Assembly: GCF_900099995.1 (NCBI RefSeq)
Contig: NZ_FNCZ01000004.1
Span: 62,001-126,000, forward strand
Length of the DNA stretch: 64,000 bases
Reading direction: 5' to 3'
Source of the DNA: Winogradskyella thalassocola
GTDB taxonomy: Bacteria > Bacteroidota > Bacteroidia > Flavobacteriales > Flavobacteriaceae
Below, in pieces: positions 9,801-19,900 of the stretch; within the stretch, counting starts at the first letter, position 1, and the number at the start of each line of letters is the position of its first letter. The notes beneath the pieces are model-generated. The model was not told the DNA's origin. It was given only the letters and a program-made list of their open reading frames with translations, and did no database searches. Made by a program: the position numbers and the translations under genes.

Positions 9801-11734
9801 TTGATAAAACAAGTACTTATGAAAACATTACCAATCCACAACAAATTTATGTTAGGATAGAGAATCTTACAGACGAATCTTGTTATAGTACTTCATCTTT
9901 TACTATTGAAGTAGGTACAAATCCAAAATATAACGAGCCAACAAATTGGTTTGTATGTGATGATATCTCAAATGATGGTTCGGTCTTATTCGATTTTTCT
10001 AGCGTCGTTGACGAAGTCACTGCTGGTATTTCGGATATTCAAACCGTAAAATTCTATACGTCTGAAAACGATGCTCGAAACAGTACCAATGAGATTCCGC
10101 TTCAATATGCAAATACTGTAAATCCACAAGAAATTTTTGTTCAAATAGATAATGGTACAATTTGCCAATCTGTGACATCATTTGTCGTAAATGTAATAAG
10201 AGTACCTGAGGTAACACTTGTAGAACCAATGATAGAATGTGATGATGATACAGATGGTACTCTTGTATTTGATTTAACTAGCGCTCAATCTAATATTACA
10301 GATGTTAGACAAGAAAATATTGTTATTGAGTATTATGCTAATTTTGAAGATTCTGAAGCGAGTATAAATCCTATTCCGAATCCTGCAAATTATACAAACA
10401 TTTCAAATCCTCAAACGGTTTATATGAAAGTGACCAATACGGTCTCTAACTGTTATGCCGCGCTACCAATAGAGTTAATAGTAAACCAACCTCCTATTAT
10501 TAATGATTTTGAAGAATATACAATATGCGCAAATGAATCGAACATCGTAGATTTAACAGAAATCAACGAAATAGCAACTAATGCTTCTTATAACGTTTTA
10601 TATAGTTATTTCTCAAATGAAGCAGACGCTATAGCAAATACAAATGCTTTAGATACTAATTATACATACCAGAGTAATTTTGACACTTTATTTTTAAGAA
10701 CAGAATATAGTACCACACATTGTTCTACGTATTACGAATTTAATCTAAAAGTAAATCCATTACCTGTAGCCAATCAACCTAATGATTTAGAAGCTTGTGA
10801 TGATGATTTTGATGGTCTTTTAGATTTTGATCTAACGCAACAAAACTCAAGTATTTTAGGAAGTCAAAATCCTAATACATTTACGGTAACATATCATAAC
10901 ACAGCACTTCAAGCGAATGAAAACAATTCTGCTTTAGACACTGATTATATTGCTTTTGATAGTGAGGAGATTTATGCTCGTGTAGAAAATAACAACACAG
11001 GATGTTATAGTATAACCTCATTTTCTGTAATTATAAATCCTCTGCCTGTTATAGATCTTGGAGACCAAGTGATTTGTATAGACAATATGCCTTTACTAGT
11101 ATCGGCAAACACCAATTATGCAACTGATTCATATTTATGGTCCACTGGTGAAACCACACCAGAAATTGATATTACCCAAGTAGGTAATTATTGGGTGACT
11201 GTCACCACGCAATCCGGTTGCGAAGACACGCGTTATTTTGGTGTTACTGAATCTGAAACCGCGACTATAGAAACTACAGAAGTTGTAGATTTCTCAGACC
11301 CAAATAATATTACAGTTACCATTAGTGGTATTGGTAATTACCTTTATCAATTAGATGATTTTGATCCTCAAGAATCTAATGTTTTTCAGAATGTAGCAAT
11401 GGGTTACCATACCGTTACAATCATAGATTTAAATGGTTGTGCAAATGTGACTAAAGACGTTTTAGTAGTGGATATCCCTAAATTCTTTACACCAAACAAC
11501 GATGGTGATTTTGATACTTGGCATATTGTAGGTATTGAAACCTTACCTGGAACTGTAATTAATATCTTTGACCGCTATGGTAAACATATCAAACAGTTAA
11601 CATCTAGTTCTCCTGGTTGGGACGGTTATTACAATGGTCATATACTACCAACAAGTGACTTTTGGTTTACTGCTGACGTAAAACGTGGTTCAATAGCTTT
11701 TGAAGTTAAAGGTCACTTTACATTAAAACATTAA
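6893..11734 (+). CDS. Choice-of-anchor L, multi-module T9SS type B adhesin-like protein (gene 4)
   Basis: A 1613-residue secreted protein. The signal peptide is 1-21 (ending ITFA). Residues ~25-260 match the 'choice-of-anchor L' domain, with FPFENGIVLTTGNATSAG, FNYILASEEYYGNFPC and YDSAVFIEG. An Ig-like segment (GNIDNPNAVYSWFFNN) and eleven ~91-residue modules follow. Each has a Cys-acidic opening loop (CDEDQDGFTTTRL, CDDDFDGLLDFDL and so on) and a second Cys near TGC. A second Ig domain, a GNYLYQLDD domain and the type B sorting domain (FFTPNNDGDFDTWHI to HFTLKH) end the protein. Known: T9SS type B cargo is exposed on the flavobacterial surface. Inferred: long rod-like adhesin, with module loops probably binding calcium. 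It is transcribed alone, with its own promoter region and a strong terminator. Confidence 0.93.
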   Translation: MTYLNRSLCLFIGLICSITFAQQVTVDNSVSPQDLIQNTLIQGCVEVTNITSPSNGSTIGIGSYGYFERANSNFPFENGIVLTTGNATSAGNGQNNAILNEGDETWSTDVDLESTLGISGTVNATSIEFEFISISNQIQFNYILASEEYYGNFPCDYSDGFAFLIREAGTTDPYVNIALIPGTTTPVNTKTVHDEIVGFCPASNGEYFDGYNLGDTNYNGRTKVLSATASIQPNVQYQIKLVIADQDDQNYDSAVFIEGNSFDASVNLGEDFSTCANSVELDGNIDNPNAVYSWFFNNSQIPSANQSTLTALQSGNYRVEIQLPLAGNSCVIEDDIEVTLSSTQTSDPITDYQLCDDLSGDGVETFDLSTKDSEVLASVPSSSYTISYHYNNSDAINNSNAITSPIQNTSNPQSIHVRIEDTINGCLAFSTFNLVVNSLPIISNPSELEVCNEGSADGRVSMDLNAYKDTEITLSQPNLVVSYHSSAADAIAGINAYSMPYTNTNASEQVFVSVKNTETGCISTTTLDISVIESPVINTEVHYIDACDTDLDGFANFDLTSIIPEVLEGLTGVSVTFHITSEDALSGLNPIADDTNYANIDFEEQLIYIRVENATTGCASTTPIELHTNLLLTATNIRDVTVCDAGDDETEEFDFENIAVGIINELPDVEIVFYETESDRDNGINAINPAVSYNSQSNPQTIYITLENATCNEVAEFDLVLYPIIEFESVVNLMVCDEDQDGFTTTRLSSLSGDVTNGEEGFDVTYFLTEQDAIDNTNPLPNSYTNTTNPFTLFPRITFSETGCFDYNSFEVTVLPAPESEKPLDIIICDADRDGFSPINLNTTIPNSILATPNRSVSFHNSLADARSDVNEIQDITSYAAQTETVYMRVENSTTGCYAIEELDIIVNTLPYVGDLSNYVQQYTFCEDVSDGIGQFIFENKDSEALDGQTGKEVTYYLNPTDADNKTNAIDKTSTYENITNPQQIYVRIENLTDESCYSTSSFTIEVGTNPKYNEPTNWFVCDDISNDGSVLFDFSSVVDEVTAGISDIQTVKFYTSENDARNSTNEIPLQYANTVNPQEIFVQIDNGTICQSVTSFVVNVIRVPEVTLVEPMIECDDDTDGTLVFDLTSAQSNITDVRQENIVIEYYANFEDSEASINPIPNPANYTNISNPQTVYMKVTNTVSNCYAALPIELIVNQPPIINDFEEYTICANESNIVDLTEINEIATNASYNVLYSYFSNEADAIANTNALDTNYTYQSNFDTLFLRTEYSTTHCSTYYEFNLKVNPLPVANQPNDLEACDDDFDGLLDFDLTQQNSSILGSQNPNTFTVTYHNTALQANENNSALDTDYIAFDSEEIYARVENNNTGCYSITSFSVIINPLPVIDLGDQVICIDNMPLLVSANTNYATDSYLWSTGETTPEIDITQVGNYWVTVTTQSGCEDTRYFGVTESETATIETTEVVDFSDPNNITVTISGIGNYLYQLDDFDPQESNVFQNVAMGYHTVTIIDLNGCANVTKDVLVVDIPKFFTPNNDGDFDTWHIVGIETLPGTVINIFDRYGKHIKQLTSSSPGWDGYYNGHILPTSDFWFTADVKRGSIAFEVKGHFTLKH

Positions 11735-11754
11735 ACTCAATCATATTTTATTAT

Positions 11755-11786
11755 AATCCCCTTACCTCTCGGTAAGGGGATTTTTT
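11755..11786 (+). terminator. Strong rho-independent terminator after gene 4
   Basis: A perfect 12-base-pair stem (AATCCCCTTACC at 11755-11766 with GGTAAGGGGATT at 11771-11782), a TCTC loop and a run of T to 11786. It lies 20 bases after the stop of the preceding gene. Confidence 0.93.
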
Positions 11787-12002
11787 ATATTTAGGATCTT
11801 CCGATTGTGAATTTCATTTACAACACATAAAGAGAACTGTATACCTTTAATCTAATTCAGAAGAATAGACAGCTCTATATTAAAGCGCACTTAAGTCTCA
11901 TAAAGTGACGTCTTAACGGTTAAACTATGTCATTTCCAAAGATCTAGTTTCAAGTATTTAATTTTCTTTATATTTATCAAAAAAAAGAAAACTAGCACAC
12001 TA

Positions 12003-12010
12003 TACTATTG
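12003..12010 (+). promoter_or_regulatory. Candidate -7 element for gene 5
   Basis: TACTATTG differs at one position from TAnnTTTG and sits 18 bases before the ATG at 12028, giving a very short leader. Upstream, ATTTATC followed by a run of eight A (from 11982) recurs before gene 6. Confidence 0.35.
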
Positions 12011-12027
12011 TGTTGATTCTTGTTTTA

Positions 12028-15000
12028 ATGAAAGCGAAAAGTATATATCTATTTCTATTCCTTTTTGTGTATATAAATTATTCTTATGCGCAGCAAATAA
12101 CTACGGATAATTCTCAACAACCAAATGAACTTATTCAAAATCTAGTTGGTAGTGACTGTGTTACCGTAAGCAACGTTTCCTCACCAATAAATGGTAGTAT
12201 TAATAATGTGATTAGTTATGGTACGTTCGATAAAAGCACTTCAAACTTTCCATTACAAAGTGGTATATTATTATCTACTGGTCGTGTAAGTTCTGCAGGA
12301 AATTCTTTCAATTCTCAAAATCTAAATGACGGTAATATAGATTGGCTTACTGATCCTGATATTCTTAATGTACTTGGAATAGAACAAACTCTGAATGCCA
12401 CTACTATTGAATTCGATTTTTCATCTGCGAATAGTTTTGTATCCTTCAATTATTTATTTGCTTCAGATGAATACCAGCAAGAATTTCCTTGTAATTTTCA
12501 AGATGTTTTCGCTATCTTAATAAAACGAGCCGGAACAACAGATCCTTACGTTAATATTGCCGTAGTGCCTGAAACTACAACAGAAATTAGCACCAATACC
12601 ATTCACCCAAACATTACAGGCTTTTGCGAGGCTCAAAACGAAGACTATTTTCAAGGATATAACAATGGGGACACCAACTTTAATGGGCGTACAGAAGTAT
12701 TAACGGCTAGAACAGATATTATTCCGAATGAAACTTACCATATCAAAATCTTAATTGCAGATCATATTGACCAACGTTTTGATTCTGCCGTATTTATTGA
12801 AGCGGAAGGTTTTGGTAATTCTATAAACCTAGGACCAGATCAAAGTATTTGTGGTAGTGACCTCACTTTAAATGCTGAAATTGATAACGTCGTTGCGATT
12901 TACACCTGGTTTTTAAACGGGAATCCAATCATTGGTGAAAATAATTCAACGTTAAACGTAGATGCTTCTGGCACTTATGATGTTGAAATTTCGATTCCTT
13001 CTAATAGTGGTAATTGTCTATTGACTGACTCCATAGAAATAGAAATTATTCCGTTCCAGGACGCTGCACCTATTGATACAATTAACATCTGTGATCCTGC
13101 TCCAAGCGATGGTGTATATCAATTTGATTTCACTGAAAAAAATGATGAAATCTATGCGTCTTTACCTTCAACAAATTATATAATCACCTATCACCTTAGT
13201 GAAGATGATGCTCAAAATAATAGTAATCCCATTATAGGAATTTACGAAAATACGGATTCATTAGAAACCATCTTTGTTAGAATAGAAAGTTTAAATGGTG
13301 ACTGTCTTCAATTGGGTAGTTTTAACCTTAACGTTAAAGATTCACCTAGCACATTAGAGTTTACAATTGAAGTCTGTAACGGTGAGATTTTTGAATCTAC
13401 ATTTACCGAATTGAGTGCTCTTGATAGGACTGTTTCAAATTACGAATTTGACACCACAGTGACCTATTACTTAACAGAAAATGATGCTATAAATGCTGAA
13501 AATGCAATTAGTGACTTTCCTGATTTAGAACAAGAACCACCAAGATTTTTTGCAAGAGTGGAGAGTGTTTTATATGATTGTTCATCGGTAGTTCCTGTGA
13601 ATTTTTCTTATACAATACCTCCAGATATAGACAGAACTATAATTAATCTCTGTATAGACCCAATGTATAGCGAACCTAGTGGTAATGACACTATTGATTA
13701 TAACAGCTTAACATTAACTTATAATATAGACGACTTAATTAGTGATTTTGAGGCGCAACATCCTGAACTTATCGTAGCAATGAATTTGGAGATACTTCCC
13801 CATCCAGATTACCCAATAGTTCACTTTTCTACTCCATCATTTGTATTGCCTATAAGTGTAAAATTTCCTGATGAGTATTGTCGCAGTTTTACGTCTGTTG
13901 TAATTCATAAAAATTTGGTCTATAATCTTTTTGGTAGAGATAAAACTATCACGGAATGTGATGACCCATCTAATGATGGCTTTATAGATATAGACCTCGC
14001 TGAATTATCTGAAGAATATAAAAATGGTTATGACGATATTAACCTTGTTTTCTATGAAACCGAACAAGATCGTACCAACCTAGTTAATCCATTAGACCAA
14101 AACTCTATTTTGTCTGTTGCAGATTCACAAAGTATATTTATGCAAGCTTCCTATGGTGGTTGCTCGTACGATTCTAAATTTACAGTTAACATAGAACCAA
14201 TTTATGACCTAGACCCTATTATTGTTGATTACTGTGGCAATTTGGATCCTATTACTAACCATACAACTATTTCAATAGCTCCCTTAAAAGATATTTACTT
14301 CCTTGATTTGAATGTTGTAGGCTCAGTAAATTTTTATTTAAGCTATGAGGATGCTAAAAATCAAACGAATGAAATTACAGAAAGCTACAATATACCTGGA
14401 GATCAGCAAGAGTTTTTCGTTAGAGTCGTTAATATATTTTGGGAGAACTCATGTCCTTCGATTTCAACGCTTCAAGTTAATATAACCACTGCGATTGAAG
14501 CTAGTGATCCTGAGCCTTTAATAATTTGCGACGATGACCAAGATGGAAGTGCAACAATTAATCTAGAGAGCGTTATTCCTGAATTATCTGGTGGATCTAG
14601 TAATTTAAGTTTTTCGTTTTTTGAAACTTATGAAGATGCCGTAAATGATGTAAACCCTATAATTAACCCAAACCACTATACAACGGAAAGTAGAGACGTT
14701 TTTATAAGGGGAGAAATTGAAACCTTAGAGTGTTTTACTGTCTTTACTTATAATATACAAATTTACGCTAACCCACAACTCAGCACTATTGAAGATTATA
14801 TTTATTGCGCTATTGATTTGAACGACACATCAGGATTTCTATTTGTTGATAAAGATACCGACATAATAGATGGTCAAAACAATATGCAAGTTCTTTATTT
14901 TGAAACTGAAAATGAGGCTTTAAACAACATAAACCCTATTGATAAAAACACCGCATATCTGGCGAGTTCAAATCCTCAAACTATTTTTGTTCGCCTAGAA

Positions 15001-16872
15001 AATGAAGCTCAAAACAGTTGTTTTAAAGTCGCACCAATGCATGTTGAAGTAAGACAGGCACCGCTTTTTAATTACCCGTCAGATGTTTTTGAATGTGATG
15101 TTGACAAAACGGGCTTTGCAACGACAAATTTAATTGATAAAGTCACAGAAATAAATAGTGGCAGTACAACAGAATTAAACATTTCATTTCATCTCACTCC
15201 GTTAAATGCTGAAGTTGGAGCTAATGCCATGCCTTTAATTTACACCACTACCAGTAACCCGCAATTAATTTACACTCGCATTGAAAACATTAATACAGGA
15301 TGTGTCGACATAGCCACATTTAATATTAATACCTTATCGCTTCCTGAAGTTCAATACAACAAAAAACTTACGGCTTGTGGTAATAACAATAATTATACAC
15401 AAGACTGGAATTTAACACAGATTGAATTAGAAGTTCTACAAGGACGACAATATAATATAGGCTTCACCTATTTTGAAACTGAAGAGGACTTAAATATGGA
15501 TACTAATCCTATTTTAAACCCTGGTTCTTACACCAATACATCGAACCCACAAACGTTATTTGCGAAAGTTACAAACGCAACTACGGGATGTTTCGATGCT
15601 GTTCCTTTTGAATTAATCATCAACCAACCTCCACAAATCAATCCATTTGGAACTTACAATATTTGTGAAAACGCTGAGAATCGTGTCGATCTTATAGAAA
15701 TTAATGAACTTTTAATGGATGATACGTATAATATATTTATCAACTATTTCTCAAATGAAGCAGATGCTGAAGCTAATGAAAATGCATTAGATTCAAATTA
15801 CATTCACACCAATACCACAGAAACCCTATATACTAGAGTAGAATACAGTACAACACATTGTTATATTGTTTATCCTTTTCAATTGGTGATTAATCCGATC
15901 CCTATAGCACATCAACCTAATCCTATCAGTGTTTGTGATGATGACTTTGATGGCTTAGTAGAGATCGATTTATCCGAACAGAATGCTGCTATTTTAGGCG
16001 GTCAGAATCCAAATGATTTCTTTATAACCTATTATAATTCTGAAATTAATGCTATTGAAGGAAATCAACCTATTAACACAACACACATCACTCACACAAA
16101 TGAAATCATATTTGTGAGACTAGAAAATAATATTACTGGCTGCTACGCTATTACCCAATTTTCAACTACTGTACAAGACTTGCCTTTTGTATCTATTGAA
16201 GACCAGGTGATTTGTTCAAATAACATTCCTTTAATTGTAACAGCTGAAACCAATAATCCTACTGACAGCTATTTATGGTCTACAGGAGCAACCTCGTCTT
16301 ATATTCAAATTAATGATATTGGAACCTATTCGGTTACGGTTACTAATCAATTTGGATGTGAAAATACCTCAATATTCAATGTCTCTGAATCGGAATCAGC
16401 AACCATCGACGTTGTGGAAACTATAGATTTTTCAGACCCTAATAATATTACCGTCACTGTAACTGGAATCGGAAATTACCTTTATCAACTTAATAATGGT
16501 CTTTTACAAGCCTCTAATATCTTCCAGAATGTACCGATAGGATACAATACACTTACTATTATAGACCAAAATGGATGTGCCAGCATTACAAAAGATGTTT
16601 TAGTAATTGACACTCCAAAACATATGACGCCAAACAATGATGGAGACTTTGATACTTGGCACATTGCGGGGGTAGAAATGCTTCCTGGTACAGTTATTCA
16701 TATCTACGATAATTACGGTAAACTATTAACTGTATTAACTCATAACTCCCCAGGTTGGGATGGCACTTATAATGGCAAAAAAATGCCAGCCAAAGATTAT
16801 TGGTTTGTAGCAGATGTTATTCAGAATGGAAAACAGTTTCAAGTAAAAGGTCATTTCGCATTGAGGCGCTAA
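12028..16872 (+). CDS. Choice-of-anchor L, multi-module T9SS type B adhesin-like protein (gene 5)
   Basis: About 1614 residues. The start is placed at ATG 12028, giving MKAKSIYLFLFLFVYINYSYA as a normal signal peptide; an upstream TTG at 12010 would only add six residues. The order is signal peptide, choice-of-anchor L domain (FPLQSGILLSTGRVSSAG, FNYLFASDEYQQEFPC), Ig-like domain, eleven modules, Ig-like domain (CSNNIPLIVTAETN), GNYLYQLNN domain and type B sorting domain (MTPNNDGDFDTWHI to HFALRR). Modules 2, 3 and 5 have lost the DxDxDG-type loop (for example CIDPMYSEPSGND), while modules 6 and 11 keep it (CDDDQDGSATINL). It is the closest paralog of the next gene: same module order, same aberrant modules, and a similar promoter-proximal leader. 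Probable surface adhesin; ligand unknown. Confidence 0.92.
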   Translation: MKAKSIYLFLFLFVYINYSYAQQITTDNSQQPNELIQNLVGSDCVTVSNVSSPINGSINNVISYGTFDKSTSNFPLQSGILLSTGRVSSAGNSFNSQNLNDGNIDWLTDPDILNVLGIEQTLNATTIEFDFSSANSFVSFNYLFASDEYQQEFPCNFQDVFAILIKRAGTTDPYVNIAVVPETTTEISTNTIHPNITGFCEAQNEDYFQGYNNGDTNFNGRTEVLTARTDIIPNETYHIKILIADHIDQRFDSAVFIEAEGFGNSINLGPDQSICGSDLTLNAEIDNVVAIYTWFLNGNPIIGENNSTLNVDASGTYDVEISIPSNSGNCLLTDSIEIEIIPFQDAAPIDTINICDPAPSDGVYQFDFTEKNDEIYASLPSTNYIITYHLSEDDAQNNSNPIIGIYENTDSLETIFVRIESLNGDCLQLGSFNLNVKDSPSTLEFTIEVCNGEIFESTFTELSALDRTVSNYEFDTTVTYYLTENDAINAENAISDFPDLEQEPPRFFARVESVLYDCSSVVPVNFSYTIPPDIDRTIINLCIDPMYSEPSGNDTIDYNSLTLTYNIDDLISDFEAQHPELIVAMNLEILPHPDYPIVHFSTPSFVLPISVKFPDEYCRSFTSVVIHKNLVYNLFGRDKTITECDDPSNDGFIDIDLAELSEEYKNGYDDINLVFYETEQDRTNLVNPLDQNSILSVADSQSIFMQASYGGCSYDSKFTVNIEPIYDLDPIIVDYCGNLDPITNHTTISIAPLKDIYFLDLNVVGSVNFYLSYEDAKNQTNEITESYNIPGDQQEFFVRVVNIFWENSCPSISTLQVNITTAIEASDPEPLIICDDDQDGSATINLESVIPELSGGSSNLSFSFFETYEDAVNDVNPIINPNHYTTESRDVFIRGEIETLECFTVFTYNIQIYANPQLSTIEDYIYCAIDLNDTSGFLFVDKDTDIIDGQNNMQVLYFETENEALNNINPIDKNTAYLASSNPQTIFVRLENEAQNSCFKVAPMHVEVRQAPLFNYPSDVFECDVDKTGFATTNLIDKVTEINSGSTTELNISFHLTPLNAEVGANAMPLIYTTTSNPQLIYTRIENINTGCVDIATFNINTLSLPEVQYNKKLTACGNNNNYTQDWNLTQIELEVLQGRQYNIGFTYFETEEDLNMDTNPILNPGSYTNTSNPQTLFAKVTNATTGCFDAVPFELIINQPPQINPFGTYNICENAENRVDLIEINELLMDDTYNIFINYFSNEADAEANENALDSNYIHTNTTETLYTRVEYSTTHCYIVYPFQLVINPIPIAHQPNPISVCDDDFDGLVEIDLSEQNAAILGGQNPNDFFITYYNSEINAIEGNQPINTTHITHTNEIIFVRLENNITGCYAITQFSTTVQDLPFVSIEDQVICSNNIPLIVTAETNNPTDSYLWSTGATSSYIQINDIGTYSVTVTNQFGCENTSIFNVSESESATIDVVETIDFSDPNNITVTVTGIGNYLYQLNNGLLQASNIFQNVPIGYNTLTIIDQNGCASITKDVLVIDTPKHMTPNNDGDFDTWHIAGVEMLPGTVIHIYDNYGKLLTVLTHNSPGWDGTYNGKKMPAKDYWFVADVIQNGKQFQVKGHFALRR

Positions 16873-16998
16873 ACCTCATTATCGATTCATAGAAACCATT
16901 AGTAGGAGTATTTAATCGTTTTACTTATTTTTTATTACATTTATCAAAAAAAGAAAAGAAAACTTCGTTTTCGGCTATTGCTTTGATATTAAATTCTA

Positions 16999-19900
16999 AT
17001 GAAAAAGAAAAATATACTTCTATTTCTATATCTTTTCGTGCACATATATTTCACATATGCACAGCAAATAACGACAGACAATACGCAACAGCCAAATGAA
17101 CTTATTCAGAATTTAGTTGGCAGTAATTGTGTTACAGTAAGCAACTTGTCTTCTCCAATAAATGGCAGTATCAATAATATTGTTAGCTATGGTGCTTTCG
17201 ATAATAATGGCACAAACTTTCCACTACAAAATGGTATAATTTTATCTACAGGTCGTGTGAGTTCTGCTGGAGATCCACAAAATCCTCAAGATCTAAGTGA
17301 AGGGAATTTAGACTGGGTGACAGATCCTGATATCCTTAATGTTCTGAATATAGATCAAACCCTTAATGCCACAACGATTGAATTCGATTTTTCATCTCCT
17401 AATAACTTTATTTCCTTTAATTATTTATTTGCTTCAGAAGAATATCAACAAGAATACCCTTGTAATTTTCAAGATGTCTTTGCTATTTTAATTAAACGTG
17501 CTGGCACAACAGACCCTTATGTTAATATTGCTTTAGTTCCAGAAACGACAACAGAAGTTAGCACTAATACCATTCACCCATCGATAACAGGATTTTGTGA
17601 TGCACAAAACGAGAACTATTTTCGAGGTTATAATTCTGGTGATACTAATTTTAATGGCAGTACAGAAGTTTTAACTGCAAGTGCAGATATACTTCCAAAT
17701 GAAACTTACCAAATAAAAATGATAATTGCAGATCATATTGATCAACGTTATGATTCTGCTGTGTTTATTGAAGCTAATGGTTTTGGGGCTTCAATAAACT
17801 TAGGTCCAGATCAAAATATCTGTGGTAGTGACCTAACCCTAGATGCTGACATCAATAATACTTCTGCAAGCTATACGTGGCTATTAAACGGTAATCCTAT
17901 TGCTGGAGAAAACAATCCCACGCTAGAAGTTAGTACGTCTGGAACCTACGATGTTGAAGTGAGCATACCAACGGTTAGCGGTAATTGTACCTTAAGCGAT
18001 TCTATTGCTATAGAAATTATACCATTTCAAGAAGCCTTACCTATTAACAATTGGTTAGTTTGTAATCCTTTTGACAGTGATGGCACCAATGACTTCAATT
18101 TTACTGAAAAAAATGATGAAATTTATGCCAATTTACCATCCACGAATTATATAATAAGTTATCACCCAACTATAGAAGCAGCTCAAAATAACACAAATAC
18201 CATTACAGGACTTTATCAAAATACAGAACAAACTGAAACTATTTTTGTTAGGATTGAAAGTTTAAGTGGTGATTGTCTTCAAGTAGGTAGTTTTGAAATT
18301 TCGGTTAGCGATTCTCCAGACACTCTAGAATATACTATAGATGTTTGTAATGGTGAACTCGTAGAAGCCGTTTTTAATGATTTAAATTTCTTAGGAACTG
18401 TAGTTTCAAATTTTAATTTAGACACAACTGTTTACTTTTATCATACAGAAGATGATGCTGTAAATATAGAGAATGAGCTAACTGAATTCCCTTCATTAAG
18501 TAACGAGCCAGATTTGTTTTATGCACGGATACTAGATGACTCAAGTGTTTGCCCTGCAATAGTTCCTATTCACTTAGATTATATACCAGAACCAGATATC
18601 GGTATAGAACGCTACATATTCGATTTGTGCATGGATCCTAATTATAGCGAAACCATAGATGGAAATTCTTATAACTATAACACGATACCTGCGGATTATA
18701 ATATAATTGAAATATTTGAAGAAATCGAAACCACTTATCCCGGTATTACAGTACAACTAGAAATCCTCCTTGGAACAGGTGGCAGTCCAATATTCACAAC
18801 GTCCGAAACCAAATATGTGATACCTATTAGTATAAGGTATATCGATGAGAACTGTCCAAAATTTATGATCTTAGAACTTCATAAAAATCTTTTATATAAT
18901 AGGGTTACTAATGTATTAGAGGTGTCTCGATGTGATGATCAATCCAATGATGGAATTGTAGATTTTAACCTTATTGAAGTCGTGGAAGAGTTTAAAGGTG
19001 ACTATGATGATATAGATCTACAACTCTATGAAACAGAATCAGATCTTTTATCTGGTATCAATCCATTAGATCTAAACACACCTTTTACAGTTATAAATTC
19101 CGAAACATTATATCTAGGATCAAGTTACGCTAATTGTTCTCTTGTTTCTAGAATAGACTTAATAGTTAAGCCTGGATTTTATGTACCTCCTATGTCTATT
19201 GATTATTGTGGTAATACAAATCCTGTTACAAATACAACTAATATTGTTTTAGAGCCATTGGTTCAAACTGTTTTTCCTGGAACAAACATTAATAATCCTG
19301 TTCAATTTTATCTCACTGTTGATGACGCTGAAAACCAAGAGAACGAACTTATAGAAAGTTATGATGTTGCTGGTAATCAACAAATTTTTTATATAAGGGT
19401 TTCAAATATGTTTTTAGGTTGTTATGATGTTTCAACTCTTCAGGTAAATATTACAAACGCAATTGAAGCTAGTGATCCAGAACCTTTAGTTATTTGTGAC
19501 GACGATCAGGACGGTATTGCCACTATAAATTTAGAAAGTGTTATTCCTGAATTAGCTGGAGATGCTACCAATTTAAATTTTTCTTTTTTTGAAAGTTACG
19601 ATGAAGCCGTTACTAAAGCCACACCTATAATCAACCCAAACAGTTACACAACAGAAACAAATACAGTATATATCCGAGGAGAAATAGGTTCTTTAGAATG
19701 CTTCACGGTATTTAAGTACGATATTCAAATTTATGCCAACCCACATATAGATGCAATTGATGATTATATTTATTGTGGCATAGATTTAAATGAGGATCCA
19801 GAATTTTTATTAGCGACCAAAGACTTAGAGATTATCAATGGACAAGTGGGTATGCAAGTGCTTTATTTTGAATCTGAAAATGATGCTGTAAACAGGCTAA

